Assembly: GCF_046630445.1 (NCBI RefSeq)
Contig: NC_092340.1
Location: 23,448,001-23,512,000, forward strand
DNA: 64,000 bases
Direction: 5' to 3'
Source of the DNA: Rutidosis leptorrhynchoides
Lineage: Eukaryota > Streptophyta > Magnoliopsida > Asterales > Asteraceae
The first letter of the stretch is position 1. Every line of letters starts with the position of its first letter. Under the pieces are notes generated by a model that saw nothing but the letters and a program-made list of their open reading frames with translations, did no database searches and was not told the origin of the DNA. The position numbers and the translations under genes were made by a program. This document shows positions 12,274 through 23,879 of the stretch, piece by piece.

Positions 12274-13128
12274 CTAGGGTGACGGTGGGTAAATGATGTC
12301 CATCAGGTGGGCCATCTGGTCCTCGAGCTCAGTTACCCGAGCACGGAGGGCATGCACTTCCCTCGTCAGTTCCTCGATGATAGAAGATGTTGGTGGGGCA
12401 GGTGGTGCAGATGGTGCCTGTGGTGCAGATGGTCCAGATAATGCGGATGTAGTACTAAAAGTAGACGTCACTAAGCGGGCGACCTTACGCACAAATGGAT
12501 CGGCAGGATAGGGTACAACACTTTTACGGGCGGTGACCCTAACCAACTGTCCATGCGCGTTCACGAACGGCTTTCCTCCATTAACCCCTGGAATAACAGT
12601 ACCATCGAAGCGGTACCGCTTCTTTGGCGGGGTAGAGGGTGGCTGCACGGGCTCCTTCTCGAAATCCTCCTCAGAATCCTCCTCGGAATCCTCCTCGCTG
12701 GTGTCATCGGATGACGATCCGTCTGAATTGTCGGAAGGTAGTGCAGGTACATCACGTACGGGTGGACGTGTCTGGCCGGTGGTCATAAGTCGATAACTTC
12801 CAGGTGTAATCGGTACGACACGTCCGTCAGCGGTGCGTCTAGCCCAATGTCCATGCTCTTTACGGAAGGGACCGTCTCCGTTTCCCCCAAGGATCACAGT
12901 ACCACCGGAATGGTGCTGTGGCTTCAGGAGTCTAGGGCTGGGTGGTGCTGGAATCTCCTCGAGATCCTCGTCTTCGTCTGAGACGTCCATCAGGTCAAGC
13001 GCATGTCTACTATCTCCAGAAGACGAAACGCCAGAGTCGCCGGAGGGTAGCGGTGAGTCAGCAACAATAGTAGGCGAGGTAGCAGACGTATCTGAGTCAC
13101 TCTCGAAGTCAAAGGTCATGGGCGGCAT
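12274..13128 (-). CDS. Chromovirus leader ORF with duplicated module and coiled coil
   Basis: I start at the ATG at 13128 (MPPMTFDFES) because the residues upstream look like untranslated sequence; this gives 284 residues and no internal stop. The N-terminus is Ser/Asp-rich. A module of about 38 residues occurs twice, at about 75-112 (GGTVILGGNGDGPF ... RVVPITPGSY) and 175-212 (DGTVIPGVNGGKPF ... SVVPYPADPF). A Ser/Glu-acidic run (134-160) separates them. A Pro/Ala linker leads to a C-terminal coiled coil (250-278, EELTREVHALRARVTELEDQ). It lies between the primer binding site and gag. I do not recognise a known domain. The LARD ORF at 62145-62579 ends in a similar coiled coil. Confidence 0.7.
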   Translation of the reverse strand: MPPMTFDFESDSDTSATSPTIVADSPLPSGDSGVSSSGDSRHALDLMDVSDEDEDLEEIPAPPSPRLLKPQHHSGGTVILGGNGDGPFRKEHGHWARRTADGRVVPITPGSYRLMTTGQTRPPVRDVPALPSDNSDGSSSDDTSEEDSEEDSEEDFEKEPVQPPSTPPKKRYRFDGTVIPGVNGGKPFVNAHGQLVRVTARKSVVPYPADPFVRKVARLVTSTFSTTSALSGPSAPQAPSAPPAPPTSSIIEELTREVHALRARVTELEDQMAHLMDIIYPPSP

Positions 13129-13448
13129 GTCTGAGATCTGAACAAGGAAAAATAACTTTTTCCACGTCAGTAAGACATATAGCAAGCACGTAATCAGGCA
13201 CTACAGCATCCTAGCAGTACATGGCATAGCAATCGTAACAGTATTAAACAAAAGTAACATGCAATCAAAGGCAGATAGTAGCATGCAGTAGCGAGAAAGT
13301 AGCAGCATACAGCAAGTTCACATAGCAATAAAGGTAAGCATTAGCATGCAGTAGCAAGTAAATGAGCAAGTTATAGATTAGTCCTATTAGTGAATCCTAC
13401 TCGGCTCAATCAAGACTCACTAATGCAACCTAATTCCCTACAACCGAT
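13129..13448 (-). other. Untranslated leader of chromovirus
   Basis: About 320 bp between the primer binding site and the leader ORF, with short repeats of 'gcatgcagtagc' type and no ORF. Confidence 0.6.
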
Positions 13449-13460
13449 GCTCTGATACCA
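13449..13460 (-). other. Primer binding site, initiator Met tRNA
   Basis: TGGTATCAGAGC on the minus strand, three bases inside the 5' LTR end. This matches the 3' end of plant initiator Met tRNA, the usual Ty3 primer. Confidence 0.9.
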
Positions 13461-13908
13461 AAATGTGACGCCCCGTACAAAATCATCATGTACGAATCGT
13501 CAACAACTGGTCCATTACACGGTACAATACTACTTGTTGTTTTAAAACAAGTTTTACATTCAAAAAGGATAACGTTTTACAAAAGATAACGTGACACAAA
13601 GGTCGTTACAAGCCATTATTCAAATAACATAAGTTGTGAATGCAAGATAAAAGTTCTATGATTGAGACATCTCTAAGTAATGCAGCGGAAGTCTAACACA
13701 GCGAGTCTGTAACAGCAAGTCTAAAACACCAATACCGCAAGTGTAACAGCGGAAGCAACAACGTCTAAGCACCTAAGAAATACAAGCTTAAAAGTCAACA
13801 CGAATGTTGGTGAGCTATAGTTTGTTTATATTCAGTAATGTAATGTAGACCACGAGATTTCGTATTCAAAACAATATGAAAAGTATATGATTATCCGTGG
13901 GCACCTGG

Positions 13909-16900
13909 TGAAATGTCCCGTTCTTATTGATTAAAAATGTTCCATATTAATTGATTTCATTGCGAGGTTTTGACCTCTATATGAGACGTTTTTCAAAGAC
14001 TGCATTCATTTTTAAAACAAACCATAACCTTTATTTCATAAATAAAGGTTTAAAAAGCTTTACGTAGATTATCAAATAATGATAATCTAAAATATCCTGT
14101 TTACACACGACCATTACATAATGGTTTACAATACAAATATGTTACATCGAAATCAGTTTCTTGAATGCAGTTTTTACACAATATCATACAAACATGGACT
14201 CCAAATCTTGTCCTTATTTTAGTATGCAACAGCGGAAGCTCTTAGTATTCACCTGAGAATAAACATGCTTTAAACGTCAACAAAAATGTTGGTGAGTTAT
14301 AGGTTTAACCTATATATATCAAATCGTAACAATAGACCACAAGATTTCATATTTCAATACACATCCCATACATAGAGATAAAAATCATTCATATGGTGAA
14401 CACCTGGTAACCGACATTAACAAGATGCATATATAAGAATATCCCCATCATTCCGGGACACCCTTCGGATATGATATAAATTTCGAAGTACTAAAGCATC
14501 CGGTACTTTGGATGGGGTCTGTTAGGCCCAATAGATCTATCTTTAGGATTCGCGTCAATTAGGGTGTCTGTTCCCTAATTCTTAGATTTCCAGACTTAAT
14601 AAAAAGGGGCATATTCGATTTCGATAATTCAACCATAGAATGTAGCTTCACGTACTTGTGTCTATTTTGTAAATCATTTATAAAACCTGCATGTATTCTC
14701 ATCCCAAAAATATTAGATTTTAAAAGTGGGACTATAACTCACTTTCACATATTTTTACTTCTTCAGGAAGTAAGACTTGGCCACTGGTTGATTCACGAAC
14801 CTATAACAATATATACATATATATCAAAGTATGTTCAAAATATATTTACAACACTTTTAATATATTTTGATGTTTTAAGTTTATTAAGTCAGCTGTCCTC
14901 GTTAGTAACCTACAACTAGTTGTCCACAGTTAGATGTACAGAAATAAATCGATAAATATTATCTTGAATCAATCCACGACCCAGTGTATACATATCTCAG
15001 TATTGATCACAACTCAAACTATATATATTTTGGAATCAACCTCAACCCTGTATAGCTAACTCCAACATTCACATATAGAGTGTCTATGGTTGTTCCGAAA
15101 TATATATAGATGTGTCGACATGATAGGTCGAAACATTGTATACGTGTCTATGGTATCTCAAGATTACATAATATACAATACAAGTTGATTAAGTTATGGT
15201 TGGAATAGATTTGTTACCAATTTTCACGTAGCTAAAATGAGAAAAATTATCCAATCTTGTTTTACCCATAACTTCTTCCTTTTAAATCCGTTTTGAGTGA
15301 ATAAAATTGCTATGGTTTCATATTGAACTCTATTTTATGAATCTAAACAGAAAAAGTATAGGTTTATAGTCGGAAAAATAAGTTACAAATCGTTTTTGTA
15401 AAGGTAGTCATTTCAGTCGAAAGAACGACGTCTAGATGACCATTTTAGAAAACATACTTCCACTTTGAGTTTAACCATAATTTTTGGATATAGTTTCATG
15501 TTCATAATAAAAATCATTTTCCCAGAATAACAACTTTTAAATCAAAGTTTATCATAGTTTTTAATTAACTAACCTAAAACAGCCCGCGGTGTTACTACGA
15601 CGGCGTAAATCCGGTTTTACGGTGTTTTTCGTGTTTCCAGGTTTTAAATCATTAAGTTAGCATATCATATAGATATAGATCATGTGTTTAGTTTATTTTA
15701 AAATTCAAGTTAGAAGGATTAACTTTTATTTGCGAACAAGTTTAGAATGAACTAAACTATGTTCTAGTGATTACAAGTTTAAACCTTCGAATAAGATAGC
15801 TTTATATGTATGAATAGAATGATGTTATGAACATAATTACTACCTCAAGTTCCTTGGATAAACCTACTGGAAATGAGAAAAATAGATCTAGCTTCAAAGG
15901 ATCCTTGGATGGCTTGAAAGTTCTTGCAGCAGAATCATGACACGAAAACAATTTCAAGTAAGATTTCCACTCGAAATAATATTGTTATAGTTATAGAAAT
16001 TGAATTAAAGTTTGAATATGATTATTACCTTGTATTAGAAATATAACCTACTGTAAGTAACAATGGTTTCTTGATCTTGGATGATTACTTAGAATGGATT
16101 TAGAAAACTTGGAAGTAAATTGCAATCTTGAAAGTATTCTTGATTTTATGAAACTAGAACTTTTGGAATTTATGAAGAACACTTAGAACTTGAAGATAGA
16201 ACTTGAGAGAGATCAATTAGATGAAGAAAATTGAAGAATTAAAGTGTTTGTAGGTGTTTTTGGTCGTTGGTGTATGGATTAGATATAAAGGATATGTAAT
16301 TTTGTTTTCATGTAAATAAGTCATGAATGATTACTCATATTTTTGTAATTTTATGAGATATTTCATGCTAGTTGCCAAATGATGGTTCCCACATGTGTTA
16401 GGTGACTCACATGGGCTGCTAAGAGCTGATCATTGGAGTGTATATACCAATAGTACATACATCTAAAAGCTGTGTATTGTACGAGTACGAATACGGGTGC
16501 ATACGAGTAGAATTGTTGATGAAACTGAACGAGGATGTAATTGTAAGCATTTTTGTTAAGTAGAAGTATTTTGATAAGTGTCTTGAAGTCTTTCAAAAGT
16601 GTATGAATACATATTAAAACACTACATGTATATACATTTTAACTGAGTCGTTAAGTCATCGTTAGTCGTTACATGTAAATGTTGTTTTGAAACCTTTAGG
16701 TTAACGATCTTGTTGAATGTTGTTAACCGATTATTTATTATAACAAATGAGATGTTAAATTATTATATTATCATGATATTATGATATATAATATATCTTA
16801 CTATGATATATATATACAGTTAAATGTCGTTACAACGATAATTATTACATATATGTCTCGTTTCGAAATCATTAAGTTAGTAGTCTTATTTTTACATATG

Positions 16901-17350
16901 TATTTCATTGTTAATACACTTAATAATATATTTACTTATCATTTAACATAATTAACCAAGTGTATCAATATCTTAATATGATTCATATGTACCTAGTAAG
17001 ACGTTGTTATAACGATAATCGTTATATATATCGTTTTCGAGTTTCTTAAATTAATAGTCTCATTTTTATGTATATAACTCATTGTTAAAATACCTAATGA
17101 GATACATACTTATAATAAAATCATGTTAACTATATATATAACCATATATATGTCATCGTATAGTTTTTATAAGTTTTAACGTTCGTGAATCACCGGTCAA
17201 CTTGGGTGGTCAATTGTCGATATGAAACCTATTTCAATTAATCAAGTCTTAACAAGTTTGATTGTTTAACATGTTGGAAACACTTAATCATGTAAATAAC
17301 AATTTCATTTAATATATATATATAAACATGGAAAAGTTCGGGTCACTACA
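13909..17350 (-). mobile_element. Solo LTR, 3442 bp
   Basis: Starts TGAAATGTCCCG, ends GGTCACTACA on the plus strand, and is flanked by the perfect duplication cctgg (13904-13908, 17351-17355). There is no internal region, primer site or ORF, as expected after recombination between two LTRs. Orientation is taken from the order of shared blocks ('gcatgtattctcat' near 14690, 'gtgggactataactcac' near 14727). It has neither the tRNA-like block nor the long microsatellites of the other LTR family. Part of it (about 14910-15150) resembles 60420-60690 inside the LARD. Confidence 0.9.
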
Positions 17351-18877
17351 CCTGGTAACTAACTTAACGTAATAGTAATACCCCCTAAAAGTACACTTGG
17401 CGAGTGCGTATGTCCTCGAAGTATCAAACACCCGTTAAATGCTAGCGCGACTAGCCCGAGTGGGGATGTCAAACCCTAAAAAGTATGCAGGTAGTAAGTC
17501 GGTCCGAAAGGTCGTCAACCTAAGTCAAAGGTCACTAAGTCAGTATATTGTCCCAAAAAGGTTTAAAAGTACGTAAGTAAAGTCCTAGACATCATCATCG
17601 TCTGCAACATTCGTAAAAGATAAAGTAAGTTTTCAACAAGAATAGAGATCGAAACAAAAGGCTGACTTTGGACAGCTGCTACGACCTCTATACAAAACGA
17701 AAAGGTGCGTGGTCAGTGGCCAAGGCTCCGTATGTGAGTCCTCTAACCGCTTTCCAATTTTCAGAACCTAACTCTTCTTCGTTTGACCGTGGCAACGGTT
17801 TAAGTACGAGTAGGTCAGAATTTTTTCAGCACGTCGTTACAAAGGCGTAGTGACTTTCGGAAGGCTATAAATCCTAAACCGTATATCAGATTTAGGCGAT
17901 GCCTAAATGAAAAGTCATCTACTCGAAACGAACTATCTGAAAATAAATTTTCAAGAAGAGCAGGAGTCTGATCAAACCCCAAAAAATAGAAAACAAGTGC
18001 TCCGGTGGGTTTCTTGGTGCTTGATGCTCATCACGGTTCTCATCCTTGATGCGTGTATGCTTCAAGTGTACAACTCTTTGATGTTTTAGAATCACTTTGA
18101 CCAAGTTTCCACCATAAACACACAACTAAGAGTAAAAGCTATCATTTTACAAGTTTTGAACATCAAGATTGCCTCTTTATTGCATAAATCCAATAAAGCT
18201 TCAACATTTGTCCTTTTTACACAAGTTTATGCATCTCCATCATATGTGATGATGAAGACTTGATCTTTATCATCACAACAAACACAAAAAGGTTCCAAGT
18301 AAGTGAGATCTACAATAATAACTTAGATCTCAAGTATTAAGAAAACCTAAGCTAGAAAGCTTGGATCTTTACAAGATTAATGAGACCATAAGCTAGAAAG
18401 CTAAGATCTAATGAAAGTAATGAGACCATAAGCTAAAAAGCTAAGATCTTTAACAAAATAATGAAACCCTAAGCTAGAAAGCTTAGATCTTTAGTGTTCT
18501 TGAAGATCCTTAAAGCAAAAGACTAGATCTTCAAGTTACATGAAGATTATAAACACAAATTTTGATCTTTATAACAAAATAAAGAAATCATAAGCTAGAT
18601 GTAACAAGTAAATGAAGATTCAAAGCTAGAAAGCTTGAATCTTTCATATTCTTGAAGGATTCAAACCCAAGTTTGAATCTACAAGATATAACAAGATCAA
18701 AAAGCTAAAAAGCTAGAACCTTTAATGATGATGATGATGTCGACTTTGAGAAGAGAAGAAGAAGAAGAAAATTTAAAACTTACACTTTTTAGAGTGAGAA
18801 AGACTAGAGAGAGAATTAGAGAGTAAGTGTGTGTAATTTGTGAATGAAATCAAGTGTGAAATGTGAGGAATTAGCAT

Positions 18878-18887
18878 GGTATTTATA
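18878..18887 (-). promoter_or_regulatory. TATA box in chromovirus 5' LTR
   Basis: TATAAATACC on the minus strand, the copy positioned to start the element's transcript. The solo LTR now lies downstream of it, between it and gag. Confidence 0.55.
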
Positions 18888-19536
18888 GGAGGGGATGGGG
18901 TGGTATAGTGGTGGTGGCCATGGGGTTTGGGGGGGATAAGGGGGACAAACTTTTGCTTTTTGGATAATGGTTGTCTAAAGTTGGTGCTTATGTTGGGATC
19001 CCATGCAACAATTGTGATTATGGTTAACAAAAATGCTAGTATGTTCCCTCTAATAAATGGGCATTTGTCTTACATTTATATGGGTCATAAACTTATTAAA
19101 ATTGGGCTAATTAAATAGTCCATTAGCTAGAGTAGGGTGGGCTTGAGTCCAACAAGGCAGAAAGTCCAACAAGACTAACTAGTGAGCATAAGTAAATTAC
19201 TAAGCGTAATTAAGTAACCAAAAGCCCAAGTAATTGTTATTAGAAAATAACAATTAGTATTTCGTAGTCGTAATATTCCAATTACGACCAAAGTTAAACG
19301 TGTACCAAAACATATAGCTCGTTCTCAACATCAAGTGACACTAACGGTCGTAAAAGCATTCAGGGATCAAGTTAAGTAACTAAGTACTTAATGGCACATT
19401 GTATGGTATAAACGAAGGTAATTAATTATGAAATAAGATCCCAGAATATAATATAGCTCATTACGCACAAATACGCAGTTTCGCAGAAAGTAACAAGCAC
19501 AAAAGCAAGTCGAAAAATTCGGGTCATTACACCATA

Positions 19537-20310
19537 ATATCGTTATCGTTGGCTCCACTAGGCCAATGCTTAACAAGTTTTTCATAAAGTGCGACAAATA
19601 GCTTGATATCTTTGGCCATCTTGGTCCACTTGCCCGATATTTGATCCATACGCCTTTGTTCACGTACTTTAGAGTTGTAATCTTGTCGGACGGTCCCCCA
19701 AAATGAACTATGTGTTTGGGAGTTTCCAATACTGGGATTTAGAGTAGCGCGCATCCCACACTCCGCCAAAATCCTACTTTCCTCGTCCGACCATATAACC
19801 TTTGCCCTTTTTCCTTTGTTGGAGGCGGCAGTTTCTTGTGTTTCTTCGACCTCCTTAAATTCGGGTTGTGTTTCATGCACTTCCTCGGGTTCCTCTTATT
19901 CGAGTGATGTGTAAAACGTTGGTATGTAAGGGCTTTGAGGTTGGTTGTTTTGAGGTGTTTGTGGTTGGTTATGTTGACTTGTTTGTGGTTGGTTATATTG
20001 AGATGTTTGATAGTGAGGATTAGTAAGGTAATGAGGTATGGAAAATGGATTCACGGCCCAATTATTTAGTTGATGATATTGAGGGTATTGCATATTCATG
20101 TGAGATTGTTGAACCGTGTTTTGATGAGTTTGATGAAGAGTGCTTTGAAGGACCGACTGCCACATGTCTTCATCAACGAGATGAAGTTGTTGTTGTTGTT
20201 GTTGTTGTTTTTGTTTTTGTTTTTGTTTTTGTTTTTGTTTTTGTTGCTTGAAGATATGATGGAGATTAAAGTGAAGATGAAGGTGATAGAAGTAATATTG
20301 GGCCTCTAGT
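19537..20310 (-). pseudogene. Myb/SANT-like Harbinger-type protein, N-terminal piece
   Basis: The frame reads from 'LEAQYYFYH' through a Gln/Lys tract, a Gln/Asn/His-rich region ('QYNQPQTSQHNQPQ') and then the SANT/Myb-like domain: 'VIWSDEESRILAECG', 'SFWGTVRQDYNSK', 'DQISGKWTKMAKDI', 'ALYEKLVKHWPSG'. One stop (TAA near 19896) breaks it. It continues in frame into 4668 on the far side of the chromovirus. The start codon is not visible; a LINE fragment abuts the 5' end at about 20311. Confidence 0.75.
20186..20247. repeat. CAA / CAAAAA tract in SANT-like gene
   Basis: Encodes alternating Gln-Lys then a Gln run on the minus strand; typical low-complexity N-terminus for this family. Confidence 0.85.
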
Positions 20311-21330
20311 CTGAAAATATTTTGTGTATCGATTGGGTAATGGCCACACAGCTTGTGCTTGGCTTGATTCTTGGAGTAATATTGGGCCTCTAGTTGATAT
20401 TATTCCCATTGATGAGATTGTGAGTGATGGGTTTTACAAATATGACAAGGTTTGTGATGTTATTGGTTCAAATGGCGCTGTTTGGCCAGCAAACTGGTAC
20501 CACAGATATCCCGCTCTTCAGCAGCTCGTTATGTCGTCCTTTTCTGATACGGAAGATAGGTTATGTTGGTCAGACAATGATTTGCACTCTGTCTCAGTGA
20601 ATCGGATATGGGAGTCGATTCGCCCTCGTGCCCCTAGTGTTAACTGGTTTAAGGTCGTTTGGTTCAGTCACAGTATTCCCATGCATGCATTTGTAATGTG
20701 GTTACTAATGGGTGAGAGGCTAAAGACGCAAGACAAGCTTAAGCCATGGGATTTGCGTGCCAATCCGGTTCTAAATTGTTTTTTTTTTTTTTTTTTTTTT
20801 TTTTGCAACGATAGCATAGATTCGCATGCTTATCTTTTTTTCAAATGTGAATTTACGTCAAAAATTTGGAAGCTTGTTCGTGCTTTACTTCACATAAATA
20901 TGCATAATGATGATTGGAAAGAGTGTAGGGATGTTCTTATCCCTATAGCTGGGCGAAATTCGTCAAGAGTGGTAGTTGCTAAATTATGTTTTGCTGCGAC
21001 AGTTTACTTTATATGGCAGGAGAGGAATAGTCGGCTATTCAAGGGAAAGCACAAATTAGTGGAGCAATTGTTTGAGTTGATTCGGTTTAATGTTCGGTTA
21101 AAGCTGATGACATTACAGTTCAAGCCTTCTTGCCTGGTTGATCAACTAAAAATCGACTGACATTTAGGTTAATGTTTCTGCTTAGTTTGGTAGTGGTCTA
21201 GTTATCATATTTGTATTTGGTAGCTAGTTGGTCGTTAATTTGCTGGGCTTCTAGACTCTCTAGTAGCAGCTGCACCTCATTGTATCATTCTTTATTATTA
21301 TTTTTTAATAATATTTGCCCGAAGTAGATG
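20311..21330 (+). pseudogene. LINE (L1-type) fragment: 3' end of ORF2 with zf-RVT
   Basis: A frame from about 20312 to 21160 reads 'YRLGNGHTACAWLDSWSN', 'GPLVDIIPIDEI', 'WPANWYHRYP', 'VNWFKVVWFSHSIP', then a zinc-binding segment ('CNDSIDSHAYLFFKCEF') and 'AATVYFIWQERNSRLF'. This is the C-terminal region of plant L1 reverse transcriptases. The RT itself is missing, so the copy is 5'-truncated. A T run (20779-20803) sits where the first Cys pair of the zinc motif should be. The 3' untranslated part ends near 'aatatttgcccg' without a clear poly(A). Confidence 0.85.
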
Positions 21331-21380
21331 AGAATGGGTGTTGAATGTTGGTGAAAATGAGATAGATGTATGTATTTAAA

Positions 21381-21751
21381 CTAGTGAAATCACCCGTGGG
21401 ATCACGGGTTTGTTTAAATTAAACAGTTTAATGATTCGTTTTAGGTATGAAGTGAACGTAAATGCTAAAGTTATTGGCTTCCTTTTACGTAGCTTTTATG
21501 TCTTCTCGTACTCAATTTAAAATAATTAATTAAAATAATTTAAAATAATTTATTTTTAATAATTAAAATTATTAATAAGATTTAATAACAATAATTAATT
21601 AATAAAATTTAATTTTAATTTAAAATTATTTAGATTAATAAAATCACCCAACATGCTTAGATTTTTTTCTTTTTTTTTTTAATTTTTTCTTAACAAATGA
21701 ATTAGTCTAATAATGATATCATCATTATAGGCTTTTAATATTAACTATAGA
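21381..21751 (-). mobile_element. Probable small Helitron
   Basis: On the minus strand it starts TCTATAGTTAATATT and ends in a hairpin (acccgtg...cacgggt) followed by CACTAG, with A before and T after. Those are the Helitron end rules. It is 371 bp, AT-rich and non-coding. Confidence 0.5.
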
Positions 21752-22150
21752 TGAGATGAGATAGATGTGTTTTAAATAAGATTGTAGTTGTGAAAAAAAA
21801 AAACAAAACAAAATGGGGTCAATAGCCGTTGCAAAAAAAAAAACCGTTTATTTGTATTTAGTCCGTGATGGAAATTTTCAAAGCCAAGCAATTTAAACGA
21901 CGGTCGATCAAAGGCGGTGGAAGGCGGTTTTGTTAGTATCGGCGCCCTTATGGACGGACCCAAGGGTGGCCCCCAATTGCAGACCGATACTAGCGGTCTG
22001 ATAATCCCTTTTTCCCCTGCAATATCTTGCGAATTTACTCCTTATTTATTTATTTAAGTAACGCCCCTTCAATTGTAAACCATGTTAAGTGTTAAGGTTA
22101 TATTAAAGAACGCTTAATTAGTTATTTAAATTATACTGTATTAATCAAAA

Positions 22151-22316
22151 TATTAAAGATTTTAGCACGTTTATATATGATCGTATTAATCAAAATAGTC
22201 TGATAAAGTAAGTCATAATAATGGTAATTGTATATTAAAGATTTTAGCACGTATATATCTGATCGTATTAATCAAAATATAGTCTGATAAAGTAAGTCAT
22301 AATAATGGCAATTGTA
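22151..22316. repeat. Tandem duplication, 82-bp unit
   Basis: Two adjacent copies beginning 'tattaaagattttagcacgt' at 22151 and 22233 with a few differences. Confidence 0.9.
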
Positions 22317-22633
22317 ATTGTAATTGTAATACAGATTATTATATAATTCAAATGTTTGTAGAATTTATGTATAGACCACTGGATGTTTAAGCTAGCCAAA
22401 AAGTCACTAGAGTCAAATATGGAGGGTGAAAGATTAAATGAAAAGCTAAAAGTTACCATCATTCTTTTTGAGTGAATAACAACTCATTGAGGGGTTAAAA
22501 AATCTCAATGTCATACTTTTTAAGTTGTATATGACGAAAACAATGAATTATATTCTGCTTATATATTTATATTTTTTATTATTTATTCTATATTTAACGT
22601 ATTTAAAGGGACCACAAAACACTAAACTTATTA

Positions 22634-22840
22634 CTACCTCCGTCTCATTTCAATAGGGCCTTATTCCATTTTGGATTGTCCCATTCTGATAGTCCACTTT
22701 CATAAATAGAAAGGAAAGAAGATATTTCATTGGTGGATCTGGAGAGAGAAGATATTTCATTGGTGGAGAAATGAAGTTAGTGGAATTTCCTAAAACTGCG
22801 TGTTTTTTGTCTGTGGACTATTGGAATGAGACGGAGAGAG
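22634..22840. mobile_element. Stowaway-type MITE
   Basis: Terminal inverted repeats CTACCTCCGTCTCATT... and ...AATGAGACGGAGAGAG with TA on both sides (22632-22633, 22841-22842), the signature of Tc1/mariner-derived Stowaway MITEs. 207 bp, no ORF. A 20-bp segment is tandemly repeated at 22718-22737 and 22748-22767. Confidence 0.9.
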
Positions 22841-22842
22841 TA

Positions 22843-23879
22843 ATAAAGAGACATATTTAAAAACAATACCTAAACTTAGTGATCCAATAAAGATTCAGTT
22901 GGTCGTACTTACTAATGACAAGTTATGATCTACTTAATCAAGATTAAAAACAATAAGGAATCATCTAAAATATAATTGAGTAAGTGGATAGCTTGATAAG
23001 GGTAGTCAGGGCTGATCCAGACTTTCCAAATGCTCGGGATGGGACGAGGAACAATGCTCGCGTAAGCAAATAACATATTTTTAGGGTTTATACTTAACTT
23101 AATCAAGTTAGGCGATTCATTATCATCCCGATTTATTTGAGATAGTACAATATGAGAAGATAAACTCAAAATGCAAGTTTATATATCACCTAAAACCATA
23201 TTTTTGTACATTTCTGAAAACAAAATCATTAATTATTTTGACTTAGTATACTTCATAAATAAGTCTTAGCTTTACTTTTGAAAAATTTCTCTTTACTAAG
23301 GGCATCTTTGATGGAAGTATTATTTGTGGGTTTTTTTGAAAAGAAAAAAATGTTTACTTTAAATGTGTTTATCATTGGAGTGGAGGAGCTATTGAAAATT
23401 GGGTTTATTATGATTGTCCTGTTATTTAACGATTTTTGTATGGAATATGTATAACATGTTAATAAAAGTACTATTAGAAAATGTTGATGCAATAGAGCAT
23501 ATAAGTTTATTAGAATTACAAAGATTATGACATAGGTTAAGTAACTACTGAAAATTAATATGTACTTTACCATTTAAACAGTTGTTAATATCACTCCCTA
23601 ATACTTAATACAAATAATTTAAGTACAGGAAAAAATGGTGTAATCGACATATTTATGTAACATATTAGTCAGAAGCGAAGCCGAAATTTACGAATAAAGG
23701 TGGCATTTCTCGAAAAATAAACATTAATATAAAAATTAGGGGTTGTTATAATTTTTAATTAGGGGATGTTGGCCATTAATATACAATTTTTAATACAATA
23801 TAATAGACATATGTGAGGAGTTGAGGTAGACAAAGCATCCAAATGCATTCTCTGTCTCCGCCTCCGATCTTAGTATAGT
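22843..23879. other. Unassigned AT-rich sequence
   Basis: No supported gene or element. Short frames are not family-like. Confidence 0.5.

Larger units (their letters stand above)
4669..19531 (-). mobile_element. Ty3 chromovirus (Tekay/Del-like), full length, nested
   Basis: The element starts TGTGACGCCCCG and ends TCATTACA, flanked by a perfect 5-bp duplication ccata (4664-4668, 19532-19536). It has LTRs at 4669-7510 and 13464-19531, an initiator-Met primer binding site at 13449-13460, a leader ORF, gag, and pol in the order protease, RT, RNase H, integrase, chromodomain. That order and the chromodomain define a chromovirus; Tekay is my best lineage guess. Removing the nested solo LTR leaves about 11.4 kb. 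Pol carries about nine stops and one frameshift, so it is dead. Confidence 0.93.
13464..19531 (-). repeat. 5' LTR of chromovirus, split by a solo LTR
   Basis: Matches 4669-7510. It is interrupted by 13909-17350 (plus one 5-bp duplicate) and lacks about 220 bp present in the other LTR: at 17476 'caaaccct' jumps straight to 'aaaaagtatgcagg', where the other LTR has intervening sequence at about 5239-5464. Confidence 0.92.
3832..21972 (-). mobile_element. Decayed PIF/Harbinger-like element hosting nested insertions
   Basis: The left end GACCACTCTTAACCATGAC resembles the left end of the element at 42899 (GACCACTCCCAACTATGAC). The right end read on the minus strand (GGCCACCCTTGGGTCCGTCC) is a weaker match to the same terminus. 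Between them lies a Myb/SANT-like gene of the Harbinger accessory type in two pieces. Inserted in it are the chromovirus 4669-19531, a LINE fragment and a probable Helitron. Without these the element would be about 2 kb, like the one at 42899. I find no 3-bp target duplication, and the right end is approximate. Confidence 0.45.
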
